From Melioribacter roseus (GTDB taxonomy: Bacteria > Bacteroidota > Ignavibacteria > Ignavibacteriales > Melioribacteraceae): DNA of 10,397 nt. The position numbers and the translations under genes were made by a program. Below the pieces are notes generated by a model. The model made no database searches, was not told the DNA's origin, and was given only the letters and a program-made list of their open reading frames with translations. Below are positions 1 to 7,847 of the stretch, piece after piece. Location of the stretch: contig DYHC01000044.1 of the NCBI GenBank assembly GCA_020724325.1, positions 1 to 10,397 of the forward strand, written 5' to 3'. Within the stretch, counting starts at the first letter, position 1. Every line of letters begins with the position of its first letter.

Positions 1-459
1 GACGCAACCCTCGCAAAGATGACCCCGGAACAGTGGCAGCAGGTAATTGATGTTAATTTAACAGGCGTGTTCAACTGTACAAAATGTGTTGCACCCTTTA
101 TGATAGAGAAACAATATGGAAGAATAATAAATGCTACATCGGTAGTCGGAATCTACGGCAATTTTGGTCAGACTAATTATGTTGCGACAAAATCCGGTGT
201 TATCGGAATTACAAAAGTATGGGCGCGTGAACTCGGCAGAAAAGGAATTAATGTAAATGCCATCGCTCCGGGGTTTATTGCTACAGAAATGGTTGAGTCA
301 ATGCCGGAAAAAATAATCAATATGATTAAAGAGAAAACGCCTTTAGGAAGACTTGGAACCCCGGAAGATATTGCCAACGGCTACCTTTTCCTTGCAAGTG
401 ACGAAGCATCATTCATTAACGGAATAGTATTAAGCATCGACGGCGGAGTAATTACATAG
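1..459 (+). CDS. fabG: 3-oxoacyl-ACP reductase, FabG-type SDR (5' end missing)
   Basis: Short-chain dehydrogenase/reductase that would use NADPH to reduce 3-oxoacyl-ACP or 3-oxoacyl-CoA to the 3-hydroxy form in the cytoplasm. The reading frame is open from base 1 (DATLAKMTPEQW...), so the gene begins outside the window. The 152 visible residues are roughly the last 60% of a family member of about 245 residues, and the Rossmann TGxxxGIG motif is not in view. Visible are the NVNL-like segment (DVNLTGVFN), the catalytic Ser47, Tyr60 and Lys64 (counted from base 1; NATSVVG then NYVATK), the NAIAPGFIATEM stretch after the active site, and the C-terminal INGIVLSIDGGVIT typical of FabG. The internal ATG at base 19 is not the true start. 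The KASIII-like gene follows after 68 bases, consistent with an acyl-chain operon. The family is very secure; true FabG versus a PhaB-like acyl-CoA reductase cannot be decided. Confidence 0.92.
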   Translation, partial: DATLAKMTPEQWQQVIDVNLTGVFNCTKCVAPFMIEKQYGRIINATSVVGIYGNFGQTNYVATKSGVIGITKVWARELGRKGINVNAIAPGFIATEMVESMPEKIINMIKEKTPLGRLGTPEDIANGYLFLASDEASFINGIVLSIDGGVIT

Positions 460-527
460 CAAGAGATCAAAAACAAAATTATTAACATTATCAAGTTCAT
501 AAGCATGATCAGGAATAATAGGAGTTT

Positions 528-1516
528 ATGAGAAACAGTATAATTATTGGAAGCGGCAGTTACGCTCCGGAAAGAGTTTTACCTAATTCATACTTTAATG
601 AATTGCTGGGCGAAGATGTTGATACATGGCTTCTATCAAATCTTACAATCAAAGAAAGAAGATGGTGCAAAGAAAATCAATCAACGGCAGATCTATGTGT
701 AGAAGCCGCTAATAACTCTTTACAAAATGCCGGCATTAAAGCCGAGGAGCTTAATCTAATAATTATATCTACTGACACGCCCGAGTATATTTCACCATCA
801 ACTGCGTCGGTTGTCCAATACAGAATTGGTGCGGTTAACGCCGGAACATTTGATCTTAACACTGCATGTGCTGGATTTGTTACTGCGTTAGATGTTGCTA
901 ATAAATTTATTCAAGCGGATGAAAATTACAAATACATTCTTGTAATCGGTGCTTATGCAATGAGCAAATATCTGGATATGACCGACAAAAAAACTGTTAC
1001 ACTATTTGCAGACGGCGCCGGTGCAGTTGTTCTAAAATCAGTGGACAACACAGAGCGGGGACAACTTACAAGCCGACTTCATACAGAAGGTCAATATTCG
1101 GATTGGATGGGAATTTATGCCGGCGGAACTCACATGCCCGTTAATCACAATGTTGTTGATGCTAAAGATCATCTCCTAAAATTTGTTAAAAAGTTTCCAA
1201 GGGAAATAAATCCCACAACCTGGACAAGCATGATAAAAGAATCTTGTGCAAGGATAAATATTTCACCAAACGATATTACACATTTCTTTTTCACACAGAT
1301 AAATATAAATACTATTTGGGAGGCAATGGATAATCTTGGTGTTAGCAGAAACAGAGCGCATACAATAATGGACCGGTACGATTACACGGTTCGGCTTGCA
1401 TACCAATGGCTTTTGATGATGCTATGCAGAAAAAGAAATTGAACGCGGGGGAGATTGTATGTTTCATGGGATCGGGCGGCGGTCTCGCTTTTGCAAACGC
1501 AATATATAAACTGTAA
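528..1516 (+). CDS. Ketoacyl synthase III (FabH/OleA superfamily)-like protein, frameshifted near the C-terminus
   Basis: Thiolase-fold enzyme of the KASIII superfamily, expected to take an acyl group on its cysteine and condense or transfer it. As read, the frame stops at 1442 (304 aa). Between 1386 and 1390 one base appears to be missing (a G in acggttcgg). Reading on in the next frame from 1388 gives GSACIPMAFDDAMQ, then GEIVCFMGSGGGLAFANA and a stop at 1514-1516. The restored protein is about 329 aa, normal for the family. Cys114 (NTACAGF) is the nucleophile. Where FabH has His in HQAN this protein has Thr256 (FFFTQIN), and where FabH has Asn in YGNT it has Tyr286 (RYDYT). Asp285 sits where Gly is usual. 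AGGAG at 520-524 is only 3 bases from the ATG. The FabG-like gene lies upstream and the symporter starts 11 bases after the restored stop. The frameshift could be a real mutation or a sequencing error. Confidence 0.85.
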
Positions 1517-1530
1517 AGAGGTGTAAATTG
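1515..1530 (+). promoter_or_regulatory. Ribosome binding site deciding a TTG start for the symporter
   Basis: AAAGAGGTG (1515-1523) is followed after 4 bases by TTG (1528-1530). The next in-frame ATG (Met9, base 1552) has no comparable purine-rich site at a suitable distance, so the TTG is preferred. The site overlaps the restored stop codon of the KASIII-like gene, which suggests tight coupling of the two. Confidence 0.6.
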
Positions 1531-3057
1531 ACCGATGTTGCTTCATCCGGAATGATTACTTCTTCGTGGATCTTAATCCTGATCTATGTTGCAATTACAA
1601 TGTTCTTTGTAATAAGAGGGGCTTTGAAAATAAAAAGTATAAATGATTATGCGGTTGGTAACGTTCAATTTTCGCCGCTTGCTGTGGGATTTGCGATGGC
1701 TGCATCGATGACGAGTGCCGCAACATTTATAATCAACCCCGGATTCATTGCATTTTACGGCTGGAGCGCTTCCCTCTCTTTTGGTATTGCATATCCACTT
1801 GCAGCAATTATTTCCTTAATAATTCTTACAAAAGGATTCCAGAAACACGGCGCTAGCGTTAAAGCATTAACTATGGCTCAGTGGATGGGAACAAAATATA
1901 ATAGTAAGAGCTATTCTCTCTTCTTCGCTTTTCTATCTATACTACTTATTACATTTATTGTTCTGATACTTGTTGGAGTTACAAAAGTTTTATCAAAATC
2001 TCTTAACGTGCCGGAATTATATGTGTTAATAGGAACGGTTGTTTTTGTTTTTGGATATATGATGTTCGGCGGCGCCAACTCTATGGTTTATACAAATACG
2101 GTTCAGGCAATTATTATGCTTGTTGTAGCATTTATTTTGCTTGGCTCTGGGTATGAACATTTCAGCAACGGTGTTCATGGTTTTATCGATAAATTACAAA
2201 AGATCGATCCGAAACTTGTTCAATCTACAAACGAATCGAGTTTTCTGTTCAGAGATTTTTTCGAAATAATATTCACTCAAATAGTTATCGGCGCGGCTAT
2301 TGTTTGTCAGCCGCATATAATCACAAAATCGCTTCTTCTTAAGACAGACAAAGATATTAATAAGTATCTTATTTGGGGAACTATAACACAAATGATTTTC
2401 TTCTCTGTTGTATTTGTAGGATTTTATGCACGTATAGCTTTTCCGGATTTAATAATAAATAATGCCTCATTGAAAATGGATGGAATTATTCCGGCTTATG
2501 TTGTACGCGAATTTCCAGTGTTCATAGGAATTATTGTATTATTGGGCTTAATCTCTGCCGGTATTTCAACCCTCGAAGGATTAATCCAATCGATTTCAAC
2601 CACGGTAACAACAGATATTATCAAGCCGATCTTCGGAAAATTTTATCCTTCCGATCCTGCTAAGAACGAAAAATCGTTTATACTTACTAATAAAATAGTG
2701 ATTGCGGGCTTTGCTATTATAGCAATTCTCCTTTCCTACGATCAGCTAATTAATCCAAAGTTGAGTGTTGCAATTTTTGCCCAGAACGGAGTTTATGCTT
2801 ACTTCTCAGCGGCATTCGTTCCAATTCTGTTTGGAATGTTCTTTAAGAATGTGCCTAAAATTTCTGTTATCGCCGCATCTGTTTCAGCTATTACGGTTCA
2901 TTTCATTTTTTATTACGGAAAGATTGGAATACCGTTTACAAAAGCAACCGGCGAAAATCCCGGCGTTGCGGCTGCAATGGCGATTCTGACTTCATTAATG
3001 GTTGGCTTTATGTTCTTCACATTTTATAAAAATAGTTCACAGAAAATTGATAAGTAA
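1528..3057 (+). CDS. Sodium:solute symporter (SSS family)
   Basis: Integral inner-membrane protein of 509 aa, expected to import a small solute with Na+. The family includes transporters of acetate, proline, pantothenate and sugars. The chain is almost entirely hydrophobic, with about 13 likely membrane segments, the first near residues 12-33. The family's N-terminal pattern is visible: an NDYAVGN segment (residues 39-45) followed by helix 2 with MTSAATF (61-67), the region where these proteins hold the Na+-binding Ser/Thr residues. TM-rich blocks continue to residue 500, with a short charged tail (SSQKIDK). It sits between fatty-acyl genes and an acyl-CoA synthetase, so a carboxylate substrate is a reasonable guess, but nothing in the sequence fixes the substrate. 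Start chosen at TTG 1528 because of the good upstream ribosome binding site. Family assignment is secure. Confidence 0.9.
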   Translation: MTDVASSGMITSSWILILIYVAITMFFVIRGALKIKSINDYAVGNVQFSPLAVGFAMAASMTSAATFIINPGFIAFYGWSASLSFGIAYPLAAIISLIILTKGFQKHGASVKALTMAQWMGTKYNSKSYSLFFAFLSILLITFIVLILVGVTKVLSKSLNVPELYVLIGTVVFVFGYMMFGGANSMVYTNTVQAIIMLVVAFILLGSGYEHFSNGVHGFIDKLQKIDPKLVQSTNESSFLFRDFFEIIFTQIVIGAAIVCQPHIITKSLLLKTDKDINKYLIWGTITQMIFFSVVFVGFYARIAFPDLIINNASLKMDGIIPAYVVREFPVFIGIIVLLGLISAGISTLEGLIQSISTTVTTDIIKPIFGKFYPSDPAKNEKSFILTNKIVIAGFAIIAILLSYDQLINPKLSVAIFAQNGVYAYFSAAFVPILFGMFFKNVPKISVIAASVSAITVHFIFYYGKIGIPFTKATGENPGVAAAMAILTSLMVGFMFFTFYKNSSQKIDK

Positions 3058-3074
3058 ATTTTTGGTAGTGAACC

Positions 3075-3135
3075 TTTGTGACTTCGTGTCTTCGCGGCAA
3101 ATAAGGAGAATGCCGCTAAATCACAAAAGCACAAA
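3075..3135 (+). repeat. Imperfect palindromic repeat, 25-base arms
   Basis: The left arm (3075-3099, beginning tttgtgacttcg and ending gcggca) pairs with the right arm (3111-3135, beginning tgccgctaaatc) across an 11-base loop; 19 of 25 positions are complementary. Both arms consist of the 'ttTGTG-acttcGTG' kind of near-tandem sequence that I recall as a short dispersed element in intergenic DNA of several environmental phyla, including Ignavibacteria and Bacteroidota. It fills most of the 101-base gap between symporter and synthetase. It lacks a T run, so it is not an obvious terminator, although it could fold in RNA and affect expression of the downstream gene. Confidence 0.65.
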
Positions 3136-3158
3136 AAAAATACGGAGTTGAATTTGTT

Positions 3159-4706
3159 ATGATACATAATTTTCAAACGGATTGGCTGGCAAGGTGGGCG
3201 TATTACACGCCGGATAAATTTTTCCTTCGCGAACACAACCGAAACTTCGAGTGGTCGTTCGGTCAATTCAACAAACGAACCAACGCTCTTGCAAATTATC
3301 TCACAAAAGAACTCGGCATTAAAATAGGCGATCGAATTGCCGTCTATTCAAAAAACAGAGCTGAATATGTTCAACTCTTCCTTGCATGTGTTAAAACCGG
3401 AGCAATATTAGTACCGCTTAACTTCAGATTAACCCCGCGAGAGTTAGATATTCTAATTTGTGATGCAGAACCAAGAATCTTTTTCTATGAAGAAGAATAC
3501 AAAGACAATTTGCAAAAACTTCAGACATTAAAAAATATTCCCTTTCAAAAAAGTATAGAAGAGATTACAAAATTTTTAACCGGCGATATTGGCGAAATAG
3601 ATTTCGCTCCAGCAAGATTATTTACCGAAAACGATGTTGTAATGATTCTTTATACTGCCGGCACAACCGGATTATCTAAAGGTGTAATGATTAACCACCG
3701 GATGCTCTTCTGGAATGCTGTTAATACCTGTTTGCGCCTCGATATTAATTCGAACGATCACACACAAAGCTTTGCGCCGTTTTTCCATACCGGCGGATGG
3801 AACGTTTTATTTACACCCTTTTTGTTCCATGGTGCTTCGCATACTATACTTCAAAATTTCGATGCTAATACTATATTACAATTAATTGAAAAAGAAAAGA
3901 CAACCATTCTTTTTGGTGTTCCTACAATGCTTCAGATGATGAGCGACCTTCCCTATTTCAAAGAAGCAAATCTTTCAAGCGTAAGGTACGCTATTGTGGG
4001 CGGCGCTGCTATGCCAATTCCCCTTATAAACATCTGGCACAAAAAAGGAATTCCAATCCGTCAAGGATACGGATTAACAGAAGTAGGACCGAACTGCTTT
4101 TCGCTGCATCAGGATCATGCAATTAGTAAGAAGGGATCAATAGGGTTCCCAAATTTCTATTTCGAAACAAAAATTGTTGATGATAATGGAAATGAAGCCG
4201 GAGTAAATGAAATAGGCGAGCTTTGGCTCCGCTCTCCGGTTGTAACACCCGGTTACTGGCGTAAAGAAAAAGAAACAAAAGAATCGATTACAGATGAGTT
4301 CTTCCACACTGGCGATTTGGTACGTAAAGATGAAGAAGGATTTTTCTTTGTAATCGATCGCAAAAAAAACATGTTCATAAGCGGCGGTGAGAATGTCTAT
4401 CCGGCTGAAATTGAAAAATTTCTTTATACAAATAACGTAGTAAAAGAAGTTGCTGTCATTGGGGTACCGGACGAAAAATGGCGCGAAGTAGGAAAAGCTT
4501 ATATAGTTCTTAAAGAAAATGTTTCTGCAAAAGAAGAAGACATTGTCAATTATTGCAAAGGAAATTTAGCCAAATATAAAATACCGAAGTATGTTCAGTT
4601 CGTAAGCGAAATTCCAAAAACCGATGCAGCAAAAATTAACAAGCTGAAACTTCTTGAAATACACAAACAACAAACACTTAATCATATCCATAAGGAGGAA
4701 ATATGA
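3159..4706 (+). CDS. AMP-forming acyl-CoA synthetase (class I adenylate-forming ligase)
   Basis: Cytoplasmic or membrane-associated ligase of 515 aa that activates a carboxylic acid with ATP to an acyl-AMP and then passes it to CoA. Motifs in order: P-loop-like YTAGTTGLSKGV (Tyr165-Val176; canonical YTSGTTGxPKGV, so Ser is Ala167 and Pro is Ser173), YGLTE (304-308), GELWLRSPVVTPGYW, TGDL with the ribose-binding Asp386, the hinge DRKKNMFISGGENVYPAEIE beginning at Asp400, and the C-terminal catalytic Lys492 in PKTDAAKINK, where the usual Gly before Lys is Ala491. These are those of the medium/long-chain acyl-CoA synthetase branch; chain length cannot be read off. GGAG (3144-3147) lies 11 bases before the ATG. 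The gene overlaps the next one by ATGA, so the two are probably translated together. The deviations are mild and all key residues are present. Confidence 0.93.
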   Translation: MIHNFQTDWLARWAYYTPDKFFLREHNRNFEWSFGQFNKRTNALANYLTKELGIKIGDRIAVYSKNRAEYVQLFLACVKTGAILVPLNFRLTPRELDILICDAEPRIFFYEEEYKDNLQKLQTLKNIPFQKSIEEITKFLTGDIGEIDFAPARLFTENDVVMILYTAGTTGLSKGVMINHRMLFWNAVNTCLRLDINSNDHTQSFAPFFHTGGWNVLFTPFLFHGASHTILQNFDANTILQLIEKEKTTILFGVPTMLQMMSDLPYFKEANLSSVRYAIVGGAAMPIPLINIWHKKGIPIRQGYGLTEVGPNCFSLHQDHAISKKGSIGFPNFYFETKIVDDNGNEAGVNEIGELWLRSPVVTPGYWRKEKETKESITDEFFHTGDLVRKDEEGFFFVIDRKKNMFISGGENVYPAEIEKFLYTNNVVKEVAVIGVPDEKWREVGKAYIVLKENVSAKEEDIVNYCKGNLAKYKIPKYVQFVSEIPKTDAAKINKLKLLEIHKQQTLNHIHKEEI

Positions 4707-5194
4707 AAAAGCTATTATCTCTTCTGCTGATGTTAACATTCGTTTTTGTTTCCGGTTGTAAAGACGAAGAAGAAACAACCGCACCTGTTCAGGTAGATCC
4801 TATTGTTGGAACGTGGGTCTCTGAAGGCGCTAATGTTGCCCCCGGTCTTACAGTGGCTCCGTTCAATGTTACTAAGATTGTTGCTACATTCAATGCAAAT
4901 AAGTCCTATACTGTTGTGCAGACTGATAAAAACAATGTAACAACTACATTATCAGGAACTTATACAAATACAGAGACAACAAATACCGATGCAAGTGCAA
5001 CATATGGAACACAGGGCGCAAAGATTTATAATATAGTAGCAAACCAGAGTTCACCTTCTGCTGTAACAGCAACCGGAATTTACGCTATCAGTGGAAACAA
5101 AATGACTTATGAAGTAATCCAGACAACCCCGCCTCTTACCGGCGTATCAGCACCAACATCTGCCGGAGGTTTCGGAAGTGAAGCAATAATTTGA
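4703..5194 (+). CDS. Small lipocalin-like lipoprotein
   Basis: A 163-aa exported lipoprotein of unknown function. MKKLLSLLLMLTFVFVSGC is a lipoprotein signal peptide with lipobox VSGC; Cys19 would be lipidated. It is followed by an acidic linker (KDEEETT, residues 20-26), which in Bacteroidota lipoproteins often goes with surface export, although the rule varies between groups. The mature part is rich in Thr, Ser and Ala. It contains DPIVGTWVSEG (32-42), then alternating strand-like segments (NKSYTVVQT, LSGTYT, ATGIYAISGNKMTYEVIQ). This GTW-start beta pattern resembles lipocalin-like domains. The start codon overlaps the synthetase stop (ATGA, 4703-4706) and has a strong AAGGAGGA site at 4692-4699. 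Possible roles are binding of a hydrophobic ligand or partnering the barrel protein downstream; both are inference. Confidence 0.85.
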   Translation: MKKLLSLLLMLTFVFVSGCKDEEETTAPVQVDPIVGTWVSEGANVAPGLTVAPFNVTKIVATFNANKSYTVVQTDKNNVTTTLSGTYTNTETTNTDASATYGTQGAKIYNIVANQSSPSAVTATGIYAISGNKMTYEVIQTTPPLTGVSAPTSAGGFGSEAII

Positions 5195-5195
5195 A

Positions 5196-5228
5196 AAAGC
5201 CGGAACTGAATAAGCTCCGGCTTTATTT
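5196..5228 (+). terminator. Terminator-like hairpin after the lipoprotein gene
   Basis: A perfect 9-base stem (AAAGCCGGA 5196-5204 with TCCGGCTTT 5216-5224, 11-base loop) begins two bases after the lipoprotein stop and runs into a T-rich tract (ctttatttatt). It looks like an intrinsic terminator or attenuator between the synthetase/lipoprotein pair and the barrel gene. The barrel gene begins only 18 bases after the stem, so it would need read-through or a promoter within the preceding gene. Confidence 0.7.
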
Positions 5229-5245
5229 ATTAATTGGAGCATAAG

Positions 5246-6805
5246 ATGAAAAAAATTTTTATTCTTATTTTTATTTTGGTTCTGCCTATGTTCTGTTTTG
5301 CCCAGGATTCTACAACTACAGAATTAACAAGGATTTCTGAACCAAAGCTGCCGGAAATTAGATTTATTGGTTACTGGTTTTCGCGCGGCACTGCATCGAA
5401 CATAGCGCCTACAAACGAGCTTCTCCGCGGACAAATTATAGGCAGATTATTCGGACCAAACACAACAAACACTCATTCCAAAACGGCTTCATATTTCGAA
5501 CAAAGATTCGTTCCTATGTTCATTTACACGCCGTCAATATTAGACGGAGTTGCAACTTTCAGAAGTTTGTTTAAAATAGATATGACCTGGGGCGATGCTG
5601 CATACGGTGTTGGCGGTAATACCGGCGGCGGTATAAATGCAGGACAAGTAAACCTTCAAACACTGCTGGCAAATGTAGAAATAAAACCAAAAGATGCAGA
5701 GTGGAATGTTGTTATTGGGCTTCAAAGAATCTTTGATAATGTGCGCGACCCAAACGTTACGGCAGTAAGCACTTCGCAGACAAGTGCTTATAAGTTGAGC
5801 TACTGGGGAACACAAGGCGTAGGTATAAGTCTCTTTGCAAATTTGAACAAGACAACACTAATGCGCGCCGGATACTATCAACTCTTCGAAAATATTATTC
5901 AGGAAAATGACGATGTTGCTCTATGGATGCTTGATCTCGAATCCCGAATTACACCTTTAATTGAATGGGGAGTTAATGCATGGTATTTGTGGGATAGAGG
6001 AAAAAATGCCGGCGGAATTTCTGTACTTGGACAGGGGCTGAATAGCGGACTTGCAGAATATAATGGGGCTGTAAGATTGAACTTCCCAACGCAGCGTTAC
6101 GAAGCAAATATTTTCTGGCTCGGTACTCATGCCTCTTATAACCGAGATTTTATGGCAGGACGCTGGTGGGCAAATGCTTATGTAATGGCTAACTTTGGCA
6201 ATATTGATACTGTTTCTGCAAAAGACAGAGTTAATTCCTTTGCAGACGTCTTTGGCATCAGCGCTAATGCAATGATCTCTTATAAGTATGGTATGACAGC
6301 AAACGATAAAATTACACTCGAAGCACAGTTCTCAAGCGGTGATGGAAACGATGCAGCCGATAAATCCGTTGGAAGCGTTATAACCGGAAATGTTTGGGGC
6401 GCTCCTACTGGTATTTACAGCTCGCATAAAGCTCTGCTCCTATTTCCAGATCCTCAGGTTGTTAACAGATATTATTCTGTTGTTCATGATATTTCTAATA
6501 TGGGTCTTGGTGTTACAGCTGGATTCTTAAGCGTTAGGAAAGATTTCATCCCGAATAAATTTAGTGGAAAGTTAGGTTTTGCTGCTGCCATATCCAATGT
6601 TAAACCAAAAGGTGGTTCTTCATTTATTGGTTCTGAAATTAATGCAGAGATAAAATACAACATAAAAGTATTTCTAACCGTCGAACTGAGCGCGGGTTAT
6701 TGCATGTTGGGCAATTTTTATAACGCACCAAGCGTAACATATAATAAGCTGCCGCCTAAAGATCCTTGGGTTGTATTTACTTCACTTAGCTGGTTAATGT
6801 TTTAG
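5246..6805 (+). CDS. Outer-membrane beta-barrel protein, family not recognised
   Basis: A 519-aa exported protein. MKKIFILIFILVLPMFCFAQ is a type I signal peptide, with probable cleavage after Ala19. The Cys at position 17 does not sit in a lipobox. The mature chain has the make-up of a porin-like barrel: alternating polar/hydrophobic strands rich in aromatic residues and Gly, loops rich in Asn, Gly and Thr (for example GVGGNTGGGINAGQ), and a final segment WVVFTSLSWLMF ending in Phe, the usual beta-signal for insertion by BAM. I cannot name the family; it recalls DUF1302- or alginate-export-type barrels only in general character. ATG 5246 is chosen because TTGGAG (5234-5239) makes a ribosome binding site 6 bases upstream and because the signal peptide then starts cleanly. 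The next gene follows after 9 bases with AGGAG over the stop codon, so the barrel and the hydrolase lipoprotein are clearly co-transcribed. Confidence 0.85.
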   Translation: MKKIFILIFILVLPMFCFAQDSTTTELTRISEPKLPEIRFIGYWFSRGTASNIAPTNELLRGQIIGRLFGPNTTNTHSKTASYFEQRFVPMFIYTPSILDGVATFRSLFKIDMTWGDAAYGVGGNTGGGINAGQVNLQTLLANVEIKPKDAEWNVVIGLQRIFDNVRDPNVTAVSTSQTSAYKLSYWGTQGVGISLFANLNKTTLMRAGYYQLFENIIQENDDVALWMLDLESRITPLIEWGVNAWYLWDRGKNAGGISVLGQGLNSGLAEYNGAVRLNFPTQRYEANIFWLGTHASYNRDFMAGRWWANAYVMANFGNIDTVSAKDRVNSFADVFGISANAMISYKYGMTANDKITLEAQFSSGDGNDAADKSVGSVITGNVWGAPTGIYSSHKALLLFPDPQVVNRYYSVVHDISNMGLGVTAGFLSVRKDFIPNKFSGKLGFAAAISNVKPKGGSSFIGSEINAEIKYNIKVFLTVELSAGYCMLGNFYNAPSVTYNKLPPKDPWVVFTSLSWLMF

Positions 6806-6814
6806 GAGAATGTT

Positions 6815-7759
6815 ATGAGAAGATTATTATTATTTATTATTGCTGCATTTTGGGGACTATACGGATGTTCGGGATTTCTCTATTCAGATAAACCGGCTCT
6901 TGAATTTCTGGATATTGATTACGGATTTCCTACAAAGTCCGTTTTGAATAATCCCAGCATTTCTTACATCGATGTTGGAACAGGAAGTAAAACTTTAATA
7001 CTTGTTCACGGACTTGCCAGCAATGCAGGATTCTGGCGATATGTAATTCCCGAATTATCAAAAGAGTATAGAGTAATTGCCGCTGATCTACCCGGTTACG
7101 GCAAATCTCAAAAGGATGCTTATCCATATTCAATTTCATTCTATGCTGAACAGATTAAACGTCTTGCAGATAAATTGAATTTGAAAAAATTTACGATCGC
7201 TGGTCATTCGATGGGCGGACAAATTGCAATTATGTTCTCTCTTAAATATCCCGATCGGCTTGATAATCTTGTCCTTGCTTCTCCATCCGGAATTGAAGAG
7301 TTCGAAAAAGGCGAGGGCGACTGGCTTAGAAGTGTTATTACGAAAACCGGAATTAAAAAAACTTATGAAGACGGCGTAAGAAGAAATCTATCAAACAATT
7401 TCTATTCATGGGACAGCAGCAAATGGGAATGGATGGTTGAAGAACGGGTTAGATTGTCTAAGGCAAAAGATTTTGATGAATTTACATATGCAGTTGTCCG
7501 GAGCGTAAATGCTATGCTTGATGAACCTACGTTCGATAAGTTACAAAATATTTCCGTGCCTACTCTTATTATTTATGGAAGGTACGACGGATTAATTCCT
7601 AATCCGTATCTTAATCCTGGTTTTACATCGGATGTTTTTAAGTGGGGCGCAGAACAAATACCCGGCTGCAAATTATATGAAATTGATAAGTGCGGTCATA
7701 TGCTTCAGATTGAAAAGCCGGAAGAATTCTCGAAAGCTGTTTTAGATTTTCTTAAATAA
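6815..7759 (+). CDS. Alpha/beta hydrolase lipoprotein
   Basis: Membrane-anchored esterase/lipase-like hydrolase of 314 aa. MRRLLLFIIAAFWGLYGC is a lipoprotein signal peptide with lipobox LYGC, putting lipidated Cys18 at the mature N-terminus, so the enzyme should act outside the cytoplasm. The alpha/beta hydrolase core is complete: oxyanion-hole segment VHGLASNAGFW (His65-Gly66), DLPGYGKS (91-98), nucleophile elbow GHSMGGQ with Ser132, catalytic Asp258 in GRYDGLIP, and catalytic His295 in KCGHMLQIEKPEEF. A helical cap lies between about residues 165 and 235. AGGAG (6804-6808), overlapping the barrel stop codon, is 6 bases from the ATG. It is a paralogue of the next gene; both share the DLPGYGKS and GHSMGGQI blocks and a similar C-terminal third. 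A carboxylic-ester substrate is the default for a Ser-Asp-His member; the actual substrate is unknown. Confidence 0.92.
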   Translation: MRRLLLFIIAAFWGLYGCSGFLYSDKPALEFLDIDYGFPTKSVLNNPSISYIDVGTGSKTLILVHGLASNAGFWRYVIPELSKEYRVIAADLPGYGKSQKDAYPYSISFYAEQIKRLADKLNLKKFTIAGHSMGGQIAIMFSLKYPDRLDNLVLASPSGIEEFEKGEGDWLRSVITKTGIKKTYEDGVRRNLSNNFYSWDSSKWEWMVEERVRLSKAKDFDEFTYAVVRSVNAMLDEPTFDKLQNISVPTLIIYGRYDGLIPNPYLNPGFTSDVFKWGAEQIPGCKLYEIDKCGHMLQIEKPEEFSKAVLDFLK

Positions 7760-7764
7760 TTTTC

Positions 7765-7827
7765 TGTGCCCCTGTAAAACTTTATGGAGACAGGTTCACT
7801 CAGCTTCCATGGAGCTGCGGGGGCACA
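7765..7827 (+). other. GC-rich foldable element with nested inverted repeats
   Basis: Three pairings nest within 63 bases: outer TGTGCCCC (7765-7772) with GGGGCACA (7820-7827); CCTGT (7770-7774) with ACAGG (7790-7794), which shares three bases with the outer stem and so is partly exclusive with it; and CAGCTTC/GGAGCTG (7801-7807 with 7811-7817, one G-U pair, 3-base loop). It is visibly richer in G and C than the flanking genes. It lies between the two hydrolase genes and covers the ATG at 7809. It could be a small mobile palindrome or a leader that folds in the mRNA. No T run follows, so it is not a standard terminator. Confidence 0.5.
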
Positions 7828-7847
7828 ACCACCCGAATGAAAAGACT

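Noticed and set aside
5234..5245. In-frame TTG start four codons upstream for the barrel protein
   Set aside because: This TTG is part of the TTGGAG ribosome binding site; ATG 5246 gives a clean signal peptide beginning MKK.
7809..7847. Earlier ATG for the second hydrolase adding 13 residues
   Set aside because: The extra residues are encoded by and just after the foldable element, do not resemble the paralogue, and the ATG sits inside a hairpin loop. It remains possible because neither start has a good ribosome binding site.
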